Of a stretch of DNA of 48,304 nucleotides, positions 35,833 to 45,212 are shown in pieces. Source of the DNA: VYFG01 sp022827325 (GTDB lineage Bacteria; Pseudomonadota; Gammaproteobacteria; Arenicellales; Poriferihabitantaceae); NCBI GenBank assembly GCA_022827325.1, contig JAJDTE010000177.1, forward strand, positions 1-48,304, in the 5' to 3' direction. The notes beneath the pieces were generated by a model, which worked only from the letters and a program-made list of their open reading frames with translations, did not search any database and was not told the origin of the DNA. The translations under genes were made by a program, and so were the position numbers. Position 1 is the first letter of the stretch. Each line of letters starts with the position of its first letter.

Positions 35833-37914
35833 CTATCTGCCCTGGCGTTCCCTGGCTTCGGCGATCACCATTTCCGCGATGTTCCTGGGACAGGGCGAAT
35901 AATGATCGAACTCCATGGAGAACTGCCCGCGTCCGGAGGTCATGGTCCGGAGGTCGCCGATGTAGCCGAACATCTCTCCCAGCGGCACCTCGGCCTTGAT
36001 GCGGGCGCCGGTGGGGCCGGTGTCCTGGGCCTTGATCATGCCGCGGCGGCGGTTGAGGTCGCCGATCACGTCGCCCACGTGGGCTTCCGGGGTGAACACG
36101 TCGACCCGCATCACCGGCTCGAGGAGCTGCGGGCCGGCCTTGGGCATTGACTGGCGGTAGGCCGCCTTGGCCGCAATCTCGAACGCCACCGCGGAAGAGT
36201 CCACCGCGTGGAAGGCGCCGTCCACCAGGGTCACCTTGACATCCAGGCAGGGATAGGCGGCGAGGACGCCCTCTTCCATCATGTCCCTGAACCCCTTGTC
36301 GATGGCCGGCCAGAATTCCCTCGGCACGTTGCCGCCGGTCACCACGGACTGGAACTGGTAGCCGCTCCTGGGCCCTCCCGGCTCGATGATGTAGTCGATC
36401 TTGCCGAACTGGCCGGAGCCGCCGGTCTGCTTCTTGTGCGTGTAGCTGTCCTCGATCCGCTGGGTGATGGTTTCCCGGTAGGCGACCTGGGGCTTGCCGA
36501 CCGTCACATCCACGCTGTGGGTCCGGCGCAGGATATCCACCTTGATATCGAGGTGCAGTTCGCCCATGCCCTTGAGAATGGTCTCGCCGCTGTCCTGGTC
36601 GGTCTCCACATGAAACGAGGGATCTTCGGCCACCATCTTGCCGAGGGCGATGCCGAGCTTCTCGGACCCGCTCTTGTCCTTGGGCGCCACCGCCATGGAA
36701 ATCACCGGGTCCGGAAAGACCATCGGTTCCAGGGTTGCGGGATTCTTCTCGTCCGCCAGGGTATGCCCGGTATGCACGTTCTTCATGCCGAGCACGGCGA
36801 TGATGTCTCCCGCCTGGGCGGCATTGAGCTCCTTGCGGGAATCGGCATGCATCTCCACGATGCGGCCGATGCGTTCCGTTTTCCCGGTGAAGGTGTTGAG
36901 CACGTTGTCGCCCTTGGCGAGCTTGCCGGAATACACCCGGATGAAGGTCAGGGCGCCGTAGCGGTCGTCCATGATCTTGAATGCCAGGGCGCGCAGCGGC
37001 CTTGCCGGGTCCACGACGGCGTATTCGCCGGTTTCGTTGCCTTCCAGGTCCACTTCGGGCTGGGGTTTCACTTCCGTCGGATTGGGCAGGAAGTCCACCA
37101 CGGCATTCAGCACCAGCTGCACCCCCTTGTTCTTGAACGCGGAGCCGCAGTAGGTGGGGAAGAAGTCGAGGTTGATGGTGCCCTTGCGCACGCAGGCCCG
37201 GATCGTGTCGAGATCCGGCTCCTCGCCCTCCAGGTACATTTCCATCGCCTCGTCGTCCTGCTCCAGGGCGGTTTCGATCAGTTTCTCGCGGTATTCCTCC
37301 ACCTGGGCGGCCATGTCCGCGGGCACCTCCTCGATATGGTACTTGGTGGGGTCGCCGGACTCGTCCCAGACCCAGGCCTTGCGGGTGAGCAGGTCCACCA
37401 CGCCCCGGAAGTCATCCTCGATGCCGATGGGCAGGACCATGACCAGGGGGTTCGCCCCGAGGATATCCTCGATCTGGCCGACCACGCGGTAGAAATCCGC
37501 GCCCATGCGGTCGAGCTTGTTGACGAAAATGATCCGGGCCACCTCGGAATCGTTGGCGTACCGCCAGTTGGTCTCGGACTGGGGCTCTACCCCCCCGGAG
37601 CCGCAGAACACCCCGATGCCGCCGTCCAGGACCTTCAGGGAACGGTACACCTCGATCGTGAAGTCCACGTGGCCCGGCGTGTCGATGATGTTGAGCCGGT
37701 AGTCGTTCCAGAAGCAGCTGGTCGCGGCGGACTGGATGGTGATCCCGCGCTCCCGTTCCTGGTCCATGAAATCGGTGGTGGCCTCGCCGTCATGCACCTC
37801 GCCGATCTTGTGGATCTTGCCGGTGAGGCTGAGAATGCGCTCCGTGGTGGTGGTCTTGCCCGCATCCACGTGGGCGAATATGCCGATGTTGCGATACTTG
37901 GAAAGATCTGTCAT
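35833..37914 (-). CDS. fusA: Elongation factor G, stand-alone copy
   Basis: Translational GTPase moving tRNAs and mRNA on the ribosome. The 693-residue protein has G1 AHVDAGKT (14-21), the switch and DTPGH motif, NKLD, and domains II-V ending in the usual C-terminus. It is not in a str operon with rpsL/rpsG/tuf, and segments such as CGSGGVEPQSETNWRYAND resemble the second EF-G paralogue found in many gammaproteobacteria. A str-operon copy is likely elsewhere; that cannot be seen here. Confidence 0.93.
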   Translation of the reverse strand: MTDLSKYRNIGIFAHVDAGKTTTTERILSLTGKIHKIGEVHDGEATTDFMDQERERGITIQSAATSCFWNDYRLNIIDTPGHVDFTIEVYRSLKVLDGGIGVFCGSGGVEPQSETNWRYANDSEVARIIFVNKLDRMGADFYRVVGQIEDILGANPLVMVLPIGIEDDFRGVVDLLTRKAWVWDESGDPTKYHIEEVPADMAAQVEEYREKLIETALEQDDEAMEMYLEGEEPDLDTIRACVRKGTINLDFFPTYCGSAFKNKGVQLVLNAVVDFLPNPTEVKPQPEVDLEGNETGEYAVVDPARPLRALAFKIMDDRYGALTFIRVYSGKLAKGDNVLNTFTGKTERIGRIVEMHADSRKELNAAQAGDIIAVLGMKNVHTGHTLADEKNPATLEPMVFPDPVISMAVAPKDKSGSEKLGIALGKMVAEDPSFHVETDQDSGETILKGMGELHLDIKVDILRRTHSVDVTVGKPQVAYRETITQRIEDSYTHKKQTGGSGQFGKIDYIIEPGGPRSGYQFQSVVTGGNVPREFWPAIDKGFRDMMEEGVLAAYPCLDVKVTLVDGAFHAVDSSAVAFEIAAKAAYRQSMPKAGPQLLEPVMRVDVFTPEAHVGDVIGDLNRRRGMIKAQDTGPTGARIKAEVPLGEMFGYIGDLRTMTSGRGQFSMEFDHYSPCPRNIAEMVIAEARERQGR

Positions 37915-38108
37915 GACGGTTATTTGGTAAGTACTGGCGATCCCGGGCAGAATCGGCGGATTCCCGCGCCTGCCGTCCCCGGAAGGGTGCCCGGAAAAAA
38001 GAGGCGCGATGATACATCAATCGGGCCGTCATTTCATGGGGGAAAAACAGGGAAAATCCGCCCCGCGGGCCGTGCCCGGGCGGCGGCCGTGGGAAGGAGT
38101 TACGGGGC

Positions 38109-39170
38109 TCAGTACTTGCGGGCGCCGGCCTCGGAGGCCACGCGCGGCACCAGTGCCTTGACCAGCCGGGTCATCTCGAGGGTGCCGACCGGCGCATCAT
38201 CGCGGATCACCACGTAGGAATGGGACGTGTCGCCGCCGGATTGGGCAATCACGCTTTCCAGCGTGTCGTTGTAGCCGACCTTCCCATGGGCCTCGGGCGG
38301 CACGCTCCCGCCCTCCAGCGGCGTCATGATCGACCGGACCCTGAGAACGCGGGCGCGGTTGATGTCGCTCACGAAGTCCTCGATGTAGGGATCGTTCGGA
38401 TTCAGGAGGATGTGCTGCGGCTCCCCCTGCTGCACGATGAAGCCGTCCTTGAGGATCACGAGGTGATCTGCAATCTTGAGCGCCTCGTCAAGGTCGTGGG
38501 TGATGAAGACGATGGTCTTGTGAAGCTCGGTCTGCAGTTCCAGCAGCAGGTCCTGCATGTCGGTGCGGATCAGCGGGTCCAGGGCCGAGAACGCCTCGTC
38601 CATCAGCATGATGGGCGAGTTCGAGGTCAGTGCCCGGGCGATGCCGACCCGCTGCTGCATGCCGCCGGAGAGCTGGTGCGGATAGTGGTTGCCGAATCCC
38701 TTCAGACCCACGCGGTCGAGCCACTTGTTCGCCTCGGAGAGGTACTCGGCCTTGTTCACGCCGCGCACCTTCAGCGAGGTGGCGGCGTTGTCGACGACGG
38801 TGCGGTGGGGCAGCAGCGCGAACCGCTGGAACACCATCGACATCACCGAACGCCGCAGATTGCGCAGTTCCTCCTCGCCATAGGCCAGCACATCCTCCCC
38901 GTCGACAACGATCTGTCCGTCCGTGGGTTCGATCAGGCGGTTGAGATGGCGGATGAGGGTTGACTTGCCCGAACCCGAAAGCCCCATGATGACGGTCACC
39001 TTGCCGTCGAGCATGTCGACATTGATTTCCCTGAGGCCCACCACGTGGTGGTGCTTTTCCAGCAGCTCCGTCTTGCTGATCCCCGCCAGGACGTGCTCGA
39101 GCACCGCCTGGGGCTGTTCCCCGAATACCTTGTACAGGTTACGGATCGATATTTTGACGGCGTCGGTCAA
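38109..39170 (-). CDS. proV: Glycine betaine/proline ABC transporter ATPase
   Basis: ATPase of an osmoprotectant importer. Walker A GLSGSGKST (63-71), signature LSGGMQQR, Walker B IMLMDEAFSALD, H-loop VFITHD, and a C-terminal CBS-like part (SHSYVVIRDDAPVG) typical of ProV. No ATG lies near the expected start; TTG 39170 follows AAGGGG by 5 bases and gives LTDAVKISIRNLYKVFG, a ProV-like start. It is 14 bases after proW and likely coexpressed. Confidence 0.93.
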   Translation of the reverse strand: MTDAVKISIRNLYKVFGEQPQAVLEHVLAGISKTELLEKHHHVVGLREINVDMLDGKVTVIMGLSGSGKSTLIRHLNRLIEPTDGQIVVDGEDVLAYGEEELRNLRRSVMSMVFQRFALLPHRTVVDNAATSLKVRGVNKAEYLSEANKWLDRVGLKGFGNHYPHQLSGGMQQRVGIARALTSNSPIMLMDEAFSALDPLIRTDMQDLLLELQTELHKTIVFITHDLDEALKIADHLVILKDGFIVQQGEPQHILLNPNDPYIEDFVSDINRARVLRVRSIMTPLEGGSVPPEAHGKVGYNDTLESVIAQSGGDTSHSYVVIRDDAPVGTLEMTRLVKALVPRVASEAGARKY

Positions 39171-39184
39171 GGAACCCCTTTCGC

Positions 39185-40222
39185 TCAATGCTTCTGCGCC
39201 GCGTTGACGCGGTCCAGGGCCGCCTTCGTCACGCGGTCGAGGATGATGGCGAGAAGAACGATCCCGAGGCCCGAGACCAGGCCGACGCCCAGTTCGAGAT
39301 TGCGGATGCCGCGAAGCACCAGGACACCAAGCCCCGGCGCCGAGACCAGGGAGGCGATGACCACCATGGCGAGGCTCATCATGATGGTCTGGTTGACGCC
39401 CGCCATGATATTGGGAAGCGCCAGGGGAATCTGCACGCCGTAGAGTTTCTGTCGCTTGGTCATGCCGAAGGAATTCGCGGCCTCGATCACGTCCTCGTCC
39501 ACCAGCCGGATGCCGAGATCGGTCAGGCGGATCACCGGCACGATCGCGTACAGGATGATGGCGATCCCGTAGAGCTTCGGCTCGGTCACCGAAAACAGGA
39601 AGATGAGCGGGATGAGGTAGACGAACGGCGGCAGGGTCTGCAGCATGTCCAGTATGGGAATGATCATGCGCTGCAGGGTGTTGCTCCGGGACATCGCGAT
39701 GCCGATCGGCACACCGAACAGGACGCACAGGAACGCGCAGACGAAAATGATCGCCAGCGTCTGCATCGCGAACTCGTAGTGGTCGATCACGGCCAGGAAG
39801 GCCATGCAGCCGGCCACGAAGAAGACCAGCCGCATGGACTTCGACGCCAGGAAGACGATGGCCATGAGGATCGGAAACATGATCCACCAGGGTGCCGTCT
39901 CGAAGACGGCCAGCGCGATCTCGAGCAGCCAGCTCAGGGGCTGGGTCATCGGATCCAGCACGAAGCGCAGGGCGTCCTTGATCGCCAGGAACCCCTCCTC
40001 GAGACCTTTCGTCAGGGCCCTCGACTGGATGATTCTCCCGCAGGCGTCGTTGAGGGCGTCCAGCGAGGGAAAAGGGAGTTCCCACAGCGTGGTTTCCTTG
40101 GCTCCCCCCCCGCTGCTTTGGGCGAGCAGGTCGGCCATCGACATCGGCGCATCGCCGGCACCGCCGGCATCGCACCAGTCTCTCAGGCCGAGACCGTCGA
40201 AAACGAAGTCGTATGTCGCCAA
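39185..40222 (-). CDS. proW: Glycine betaine/proline ABC transporter permease
   Basis: Inner-membrane channel of the same importer. 345 residues: an N-terminal cytosolic/periplasmic stretch, then several membrane helices (IMFPILMAIVFLA, LAIIFVCAFLCVLF) and the permease EAA-type loop EAANSFGMTKRQKLYGVQIPLALPNIM that contacts the ATPase. The first part (MADLLAQSSGGGA) is the usual variable N-terminus. It lies between proX and proV. Confidence 0.93.
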   Translation of the reverse strand: MATYDFVFDGLGLRDWCDAGGAGDAPMSMADLLAQSSGGGAKETTLWELPFPSLDALNDACGRIIQSRALTKGLEEGFLAIKDALRFVLDPMTQPLSWLLEIALAVFETAPWWIMFPILMAIVFLASKSMRLVFFVAGCMAFLAVIDHYEFAMQTLAIIFVCAFLCVLFGVPIGIAMSRSNTLQRMIIPILDMLQTLPPFVYLIPLIFLFSVTEPKLYGIAIILYAIVPVIRLTDLGIRLVDEDVIEAANSFGMTKRQKLYGVQIPLALPNIMAGVNQTIMMSLAMVVIASLVSAPGLGVLVLRGIRNLELGVGLVSGLGIVLLAIILDRVTKAALDRVNAAQKH

Positions 40223-40336
40223 TTTACTTGCCAGGCGCAGTGCCCGGGACGGTCAGAATCCGCCCGGGCACTGGAACCGCATGGTTCAGGATGGTGAAGT
40301 TGCACGGCCACCTGCGGCGTCCGTGCAACCACCCGC

Positions 40337-41329
40337 CTACTTGATCAGGCTGGCCAGCTTCTCACGGGCCGCGTCATTCACCCACTGCGACCAGGTGTCG
40401 GACTCCGTGGTGAGGAAATAGACCGCAGCCTCTTCGGCAGATGCCTTGTTGTCCTCCTGCCAGGCAAGCAGGGCGCTCATCAGGTCGACGTCGAAACTGA
40501 TCTTGCTCATGAGTTCGGCAATGTCCGGCTTCTGCGCGGCCAGCTCCGCTGTGGAAACGGTCAACACGGGCGCGGGCGGGAAGTCGGAGACGCCGGGGGA
40601 CGGGTTGTCCTTGTTCTGGTTGGCCGAGTGAACCATGGTGTCGATGTCGCCGATGGCTACCTTGGTCATGTTGTATTTGCCAAGCACGGAGGTCGGTCCC
40701 CAGTAGTAGCCGAACCATGGCTCCTGGTTCTCATAGGCAGCGGCGATCGAAGTCTGGAGTGTCTCGCCGGAACCATGATTGAACACCTCGAAGCCGGCAC
40801 CCTCGAGCCCGAGGGCCTTGACCAGGTTATCGTTGACGATGCGGCAACCCCAACCGTCCGGGCAATTGTTGAAACGCCCGCCGACCACGTCGGGGTTCGC
40901 CATGACGCCCTCGATCGTGGCCAGTTCCGGATGGGCATCGGAGAGGTATTTGGGCACCCACCAGCCTTCCACGCCACCCGGCGCGATCACCTCTGCAAGG
41001 CGTGATACCTTGCCGTCGGCTTCCAGCTTTGCATAGACGTCGCCGGTCGAGTTCAGCCACAGCTCGGTCACGATGTCCGGCTCGTTGTTCTCCGCCAGGG
41101 ACGCCACCGACGTGGTGGTCGCGGACGGCACTTTCTCGATCGCGCAGCCATAACCCTGTTCCATCAGGAACTTGGCGACCTCCGTGATGATCTGGGAGGA
41201 GGCCCAGTTCATCTCGGTGATGGACACCTCGCCGCAATCGGCATGCGTGGGGCCAGATGCGGTCAGCATCAGGCCGGCCAGGGCGCCGGCGAATCCCCGG
41301 ACAATCCTGTGTGAATACATTGAAGACAT
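40337..41329 (-). CDS. proX: Glycine betaine-type substrate-binding protein
   Basis: Periplasmic binding protein that delivers the osmolyte. Signal peptide at the N-terminus (hydrophobic AGALAGLMLTASG, cut before HADCGE), then an OpuAC-type fold with aromatic residues in WVPKYL, GYYWGP, EPWFGYYW that typically cage quaternary amines. AGGAGG lies 9 bases before ATG 41329. As the first gene, it is followed by proW and proV. Choline or proline betaine could also be substrates. Confidence 0.93.
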   Translation of the reverse strand: MSSMYSHRIVRGFAGALAGLMLTASGPTHADCGEVSITEMNWASSQIITEVAKFLMEQGYGCAIEKVPSATTTSVASLAENNEPDIVTELWLNSTGDVYAKLEADGKVSRLAEVIAPGGVEGWWVPKYLSDAHPELATIEGVMANPDVVGGRFNNCPDGWGCRIVNDNLVKALGLEGAGFEVFNHGSGETLQTSIAAAYENQEPWFGYYWGPTSVLGKYNMTKVAIGDIDTMVHSANQNKDNPSPGVSDFPPAPVLTVSTAELAAQKPDIAELMSKISFDVDLMSALLAWQEDNKASAEEAAVYFLTTESDTWSQWVNDAAREKLASLIK

Positions 41330-41387
41330 TGATAGTTTCCTCCTGTAGTAATTAAGGGTCGCTTCTAGTTAATATCCAGTCGCTTCC

Positions 41388-41416
41388 ATATTGTCCGATA
41401 TTTCACGCTGATGCAA
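41388..41416 (-). promoter_or_regulatory. Candidate proXWV promoter
   Basis: Minus strand: TTGCAT (41411-41416), 17-base spacer, CAATAT (41388-41393). Two copies of TGTACCG with an 11-base period (41425-41431, 41436-41442) lie just upstream of the -35 and could bind an osmotic or choline-responsive regulator. Confidence 0.5.
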
Positions 41417-41560
41417 GAAGATGCTGTACCGATGTTGTACCGGCCGGGATAAAGACTGGTCGGAATTGAAACATAGGCACAGGGGCGACCGGCCCCAGGC
41501 GGTCCGTTGCCCTGTCGCCTGGCGGTACAATCCAGACTCTTTCCGGGTGAGGCAATCCAC

Positions 41561-42334
41561 ATGAGCTGGTGGGGCAAACTGATCGGCGGCACCCTTGGCT
41601 TCCTGGTGGGCGGACCGCTGGGTGCGATGCTCGGCGCCTATTTCGGCCATGGTTTCGACAACCGGGCCGGTGGTTCGGCACGCGCCCTTCCGGGCGACCA
41701 GGAAAGGGTGCAGACGATCTTCTTCGCCGCCACCTTCTCGGTCATGGGCCATCTCGCCAAGTCCGACGGCAAGGTCACCCGGGACGAGATCGAGCTGGCC
41801 AATGCGCTCATGAGCGAGATGCGGCTCGGGGCGGATCAGCGTAAGCTGGCAAAGACTCTCTTCAACCGGGGGAAGGAACCGGGATTCGACTTCGACGGCG
41901 TGGTCGAACAGTTTCTCCGGGAATGCCACCGCCGCACGACACTGATCCGGATGTTCCTCGAGATCCAGGTGCAGGCCGCGTTCGCGGACGGGCGGCTGGA
42001 CCCGGCGGAAAACCGCCTCCTGTCCAGGCTGGCGGAAATGCTGGGCTTCGATCAGCGGACCCTCGAGCAGATCATCAACCTGGTCCGCGGCGCCGCCCAC
42101 GCCCATCAGCAGCCGGGCAGGATCAGCGAGGCGGATGCCTACGAGATCCTCGGCGTCGACCCCGAGGCCCCGACAGCGGAAGTCCGCAAGGCCTACCGGC
42201 GCCTCCTCAGCCAGCATCATCCGGACAAGCTCGTATCCCGGGGGCTGCCGGAGGAAATGGTCCGGCTCGCGAACGAGAAGACCGGCGAGATCCGCAAGGC
42301 CTGGGAAACGGTCCGGGAAGCGCGGGCGCAGTAG
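41561..42334 (+). CDS. djlA: DjlA-like co-chaperone with TerB and J domains
   Basis: Membrane-anchored DnaJ-type co-chaperone. N-terminal membrane segment (GKLIGGTLGFLVGGPLGAMLGAYFGHG), a TerB-like helical domain (about 55-155), and a C-terminal J domain with the HPD motif (QHHPDKL). 257 residues, close to E. coli DjlA (271). The start at ATG 41561 (MSWWGK) fits the family. It is followed 14 bases later by an amidotransferase. Confidence 0.92.
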   Translation: MSWWGKLIGGTLGFLVGGPLGAMLGAYFGHGFDNRAGGSARALPGDQERVQTIFFAATFSVMGHLAKSDGKVTRDEIELANALMSEMRLGADQRKLAKTLFNRGKEPGFDFDGVVEQFLRECHRRTTLIRMFLEIQVQAAFADGRLDPAENRLLSRLAEMLGFDQRTLEQIINLVRGAAHAHQQPGRISEADAYEILGVDPEAPTAEVRKAYRRLLSQHHPDKLVSRGLPEEMVRLANEKTGEIRKAWETVREARAQ

Positions 42335-42348
42335 CCGGCGGAAGGGCC

Positions 42349-43062
42349 ATGGGGAAGGAAAACGGAAAACCCGTCATCGTCTTCGTCGACCACCATGAGA
42401 ACGCCATGGACGACCGGGCGTGGACCTGCCTCGGCGCATTGGGATTCGGCCGCCGGCTGGTGTGCCCGTTTCGCGGGGAGGAACTCGGCGACCCGGGTCC
42501 GGAGGTCGTGGGCACGGTGATCTACGGCGGCGCCCAGAACGTGGGCGAACAGGACCGCTTCCCCTTTCTCGGAGACGAGATCCGGTGGATCGGGCGGTGC
42601 CTGGACAAGGGCCTGCCGGTGCTCGGCCTATGCCTTGGCGGACAGCTCCTGGCCCATGTCCTCGGCGCACGGGTGGGTGCACGGGTGCCCCGGGAATGCG
42701 AATTCGGCTACTACCCCCTGATGCCCACCGCCGCGGGGCTTGGCTGGCTACCGGACGGCATGCACGTCACCCAGGCCCACTACGAGGAGTTCGACATCCC
42801 GGCGGGGGCGGTTCACCTGGCCTCCAGCGATCGCTTTGCCCACCAGGCGTTCCGCTACGGCGAAAACGCCTTTGGCCTCCAGTTCCATCCGGAGATCAAC
42901 AAGCAGGTATTCCGCCGCTGGCAGGCGTCCGACTGGGCGATGTTCGGCGTGCCGGGCGCCCAGGAAAAACACGAACAGGACCGCCTCATGGAAAAACATG
43001 ACGATGTCCAGGGCCGCTGGTTTCACGGATTCCTGGAAAGCCTGTTCGGTACCGCCGCCTGA
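42349..43062 (+). CDS. Class I glutamine amidotransferase
   Basis: A 237-residue stand-alone amidotransferase with the GATase triad: C95 in LGLCLGGQ, H180 and E182 in FHPE. Such proteins include GuaA-like and gamma-glutamyl hydrolase-like enzymes; nothing identifies the acceptor. Segments VIYGGAQNVGEQDRFPFL and THVTQAHYEEFD resemble the uncharacterised single-domain family annotated as glutamine amidotransferase. The start ATG 42349 follows djlA by 14 bases; GGAAGGGCC is a fair ribosome site. Confidence 0.85.
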   Translation: MGKENGKPVIVFVDHHENAMDDRAWTCLGALGFGRRLVCPFRGEELGDPGPEVVGTVIYGGAQNVGEQDRFPFLGDEIRWIGRCLDKGLPVLGLCLGGQLLAHVLGARVGARVPRECEFGYYPLMPTAAGLGWLPDGMHVTQAHYEEFDIPAGAVHLASSDRFAHQAFRYGENAFGLQFHPEINKQVFRRWQASDWAMFGVPGAQEKHEQDRLMEKHDDVQGRWFHGFLESLFGTAA

Positions 43063-43408
43063 ATCCGCGGCTCCCCAGGCCGGATTCGGAAATTTCCGCC
43101 CGCCACGCGCTCCACCGGGCTCTGACCCGTATAATCGGCATGGAGACAGTTCTAGGAGTGCTGGTCCAACCGCTCCGGCCCGATCGATACATGATGTCCG
43201 ACGAATCGACACCCGCCAACCTGTACGCCCTGCCGGCGGATGGCCCGGATACGGCCGGCCGCCGGCCGGACCGGGACCGCCCATCCGGGACGGCCTTCCC
43301 CACCGGAGGCGGCGGCACGGCCGCCGAAGCCCGATGAACAGGAGGCACGCCCGGCGCCGGTCCGGTCCTTCCGGCGGCAGACGCCGGCGGCGGTCAGAAC
43401 GGCGGACG
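43063..43408. other. Gap before DUF1289 gene, no firm gene
   Basis: 346 bases. A TATAAT (43130-43135) is a -10 candidate without a clear -35. A 65-codon frame at 43140-43337 has no ribosome site, and its Pro/Gly/Arg-rich product resembles none known, so it is not called. Confidence 0.4.
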
Positions 43409-43588
43409 ATGGTCGACAACACCGTGCCCTCACCCTGCCAGTCCATCTGCCGTTTCGACGGCGAACCCTTCTGCATCGGCTGTTATCGCGATGCCGACGA
43501 GATCCGGGAATGGATGATCATGACCCGCAAACAGAAGCTGGCCGTGCTGGAACGGCTGCCGGCCAGGCGCCGCGCCGCCGAAATATAG
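43409..43588 (+). CDS. DUF1289 small cysteine-rich protein
   Basis: A 59-residue protein with four cysteines CQSIC ... CIGC (C10, C14, C22, C25) and the tail IREWMIMTRKQKLAVLERLPAR, the pattern of DUF1289 proteins, which probably bind iron-sulfur or zinc. Function unknown. The start at ATG 43409 was chosen for family length; upstream in-frame codons are not family-like. It is often found alone; here it lies between the amidotransferase and the hut genes. Confidence 0.8.
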   Translation: MVDNTVPSPCQSICRFDGEPFCIGCYRDADEIREWMIMTRKQKLAVLERLPARRRAAEI

Positions 43589-43667
43589 CCGGCGAATACC
43601 GGGACAGCCGCCAGGGTCCGGACGGATCGGCAGCGAGGACGCCGCAGCCGGACGCCCCCCGGGAAAC

Positions 43668-45212
43668 CTACCGGGACAGCCGCGGCAGCACGGAGAGGTC
43701 CCCGGCCACCAGGCCGCCGGCGACGAGGTCCCGGGCGACACTGAGTTCATCCGCCAGGTAGCGGTCCCCGGCCAGTGCCGGGACGCGCTCGCGCAGCATG
43801 GCGATGACCTCCCTGAGCGGCGCGCTGGTCTCAAGGGGCGCGCGGAACCCGATCCCCTGGGCGCTGACCAGCAGTTCGATGCCGACGATCTGGGCGAGGT
43901 TCCGGTTCATGTCCAGCAGCCGCCTTGCGCCGTGGCAGGCCATGGAGACGTGGTCCTCCTGGTTGGCGCTGGTGGGTGTGGAATCCACGGAACAGGGCGC
44001 GGCCTTCTGCCTGTTTTCCGCCATCAGCGCGGCAGCGGTGACCTCCGCCACCATGAATCCCGAATTGAGGCCCGGTTCCGGCGACAGGAATGCCGGCAGC
44101 CCGTAGTTCAGGGCCGGATCCACCATGGTGGCGATGCGGCGCTCGGTGATGGCGCCGATTTCCGAGACGGCAAGCGCGATCTGGTCGGCGGCGAACGCCA
44201 CCGGTTCGGCATGGAAGTTCCCGCCGGACACGATCCGCCCGCCCTCGAGGATCACCAGCGGATTGTCCGTCACCGCATTGGCCTCGATTTCCAGGGTGGC
44301 GGCCGCATGGCGCAACTGGTCGATGCAGGCGCCCATGACCTGGGGCTGGCAGCGCAGGCAGTAGGGGTCCTGAACCCGGTGATCGTTTTCCCTGTGGGAC
44401 TCGCGGATTTCGGAATCCATGAGCAACAGGCGCAGGGCGTCCGCCGCGTCGGCCTGGCCCCGATGTCCCCGCAGGGCGTGGATTTCGGGACTGAACGGCT
44501 CCGTGGACGCCATCATCGCGTCGCTGGCCATGGCGCCCGTCACCAGTGAACTGCACGCCGCCCGCCAGGCGTCCAGGACGCCCGCAAGGGCCAGTGCCGT
44601 GGAGACCTGGGTGCCGTTGATGAGTCCCAGCCCCTCCTTGGGTCCGAGGACCACGGGCGCCAGGCCGGCCCGCTCGAGGGCGCGGCCGGCCGGCATTTCC
44701 CGTCCCTCCAGCCTGACCCGGCCCTCGCCCATCATGGCGGCGGTCAGGTGCGCCAGGGGTGCGAGGTCGCCGGACGCACCCACCGACCCCTGGCCGGGAA
44801 TGACGGGCAGTATCCCCGCATTCAGCATGTCCAGGAGCTGCCGGACGATGGTCCAGCGCACCCCGGAAGCGCCGCGGGCAAGGGAGTTGATCTTGAGCAG
44901 CATCACCAGCCGCACGACCTCGTCGGACAGCGCCTCGCCCACCCCGCAGCAGTGGGACATGATCAGGTTCCGCTGGAGGGTCTCGGTTTCACCGGCGTCG
45001 ATCAGGGTGGAGGCCAGTTTGCCGAAGCCGGTATTCACGCCGTACACCGCGGCGCCGCCGGCGGCGGCCCGCCCGACGATCCGCGCCGCCCGGTCCACGT
45101 CCTCGCGGGCCCCGTCGTCCAGGGCGACCGTGCCTTGGCGCCGGTAGTGGGATTCCAGGTCCGCGAGCGTCAGCGTGCCCGGGATCAACTTGAATGGGTC
45201 GGAGGAAGTCAT
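43668..45212 (-). CDS. hutH: Histidine ammonia-lyase
   Basis: First step of histidine degradation: histidine to urocanate plus ammonia. The MIO cofactor triplet A146-S147-G148 (GSVGASGDL) forms the electrophile, with QDPYCLRCQPQ and the LINGTQ region. 514 residues. It overlaps hutF by 4 bases (hutF stop inside hutH start), so the two are co-translated. Confidence 0.96.
   Translation of the reverse strand: MTSSDPFKLIPGTLTLADLESHYRRQGTVALDDGAREDVDRAARIVGRAAAGGAAVYGVNTGFGKLASTLIDAGETETLQRNLIMSHCCGVGEALSDEVVRLVMLLKINSLARGASGVRWTIVRQLLDMLNAGILPVIPGQGSVGASGDLAPLAHLTAAMMGEGRVRLEGREMPAGRALERAGLAPVVLGPKEGLGLINGTQVSTALALAGVLDAWRAACSSLVTGAMASDAMMASTEPFSPEIHALRGHRGQADAADALRLLLMDSEIRESHRENDHRVQDPYCLRCQPQVMGACIDQLRHAAATLEIEANAVTDNPLVILEGGRIVSGGNFHAEPVAFAADQIALAVSEIGAITERRIATMVDPALNYGLPAFLSPEPGLNSGFMVAEVTAAALMAENRQKAAPCSVDSTPTSANQEDHVSMACHGARRLLDMNRNLAQIVGIELLVSAQGIGFRAPLETSAPLREVIAMLRERVPALAGDRYLADELSVARDLVAGGLVAGDLSVLPRLSR

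Noticed and set aside
36208..38217. 669-codon plus-strand frame opposite fusA
   Set aside because: Antisense shadow of EF-G; His/Gly-rich nonsense product.
39171..40175. proV extended upstream to a 688-residue protein
   Set aside because: The added part is proW read out of frame; the TTG 39170 start with AAGGGG gives a normal ProV.
43140..43337. 65-codon frame before the DUF1289 gene
   Set aside because: No ribosome site and low-complexity product; likely chance in GC-rich DNA.
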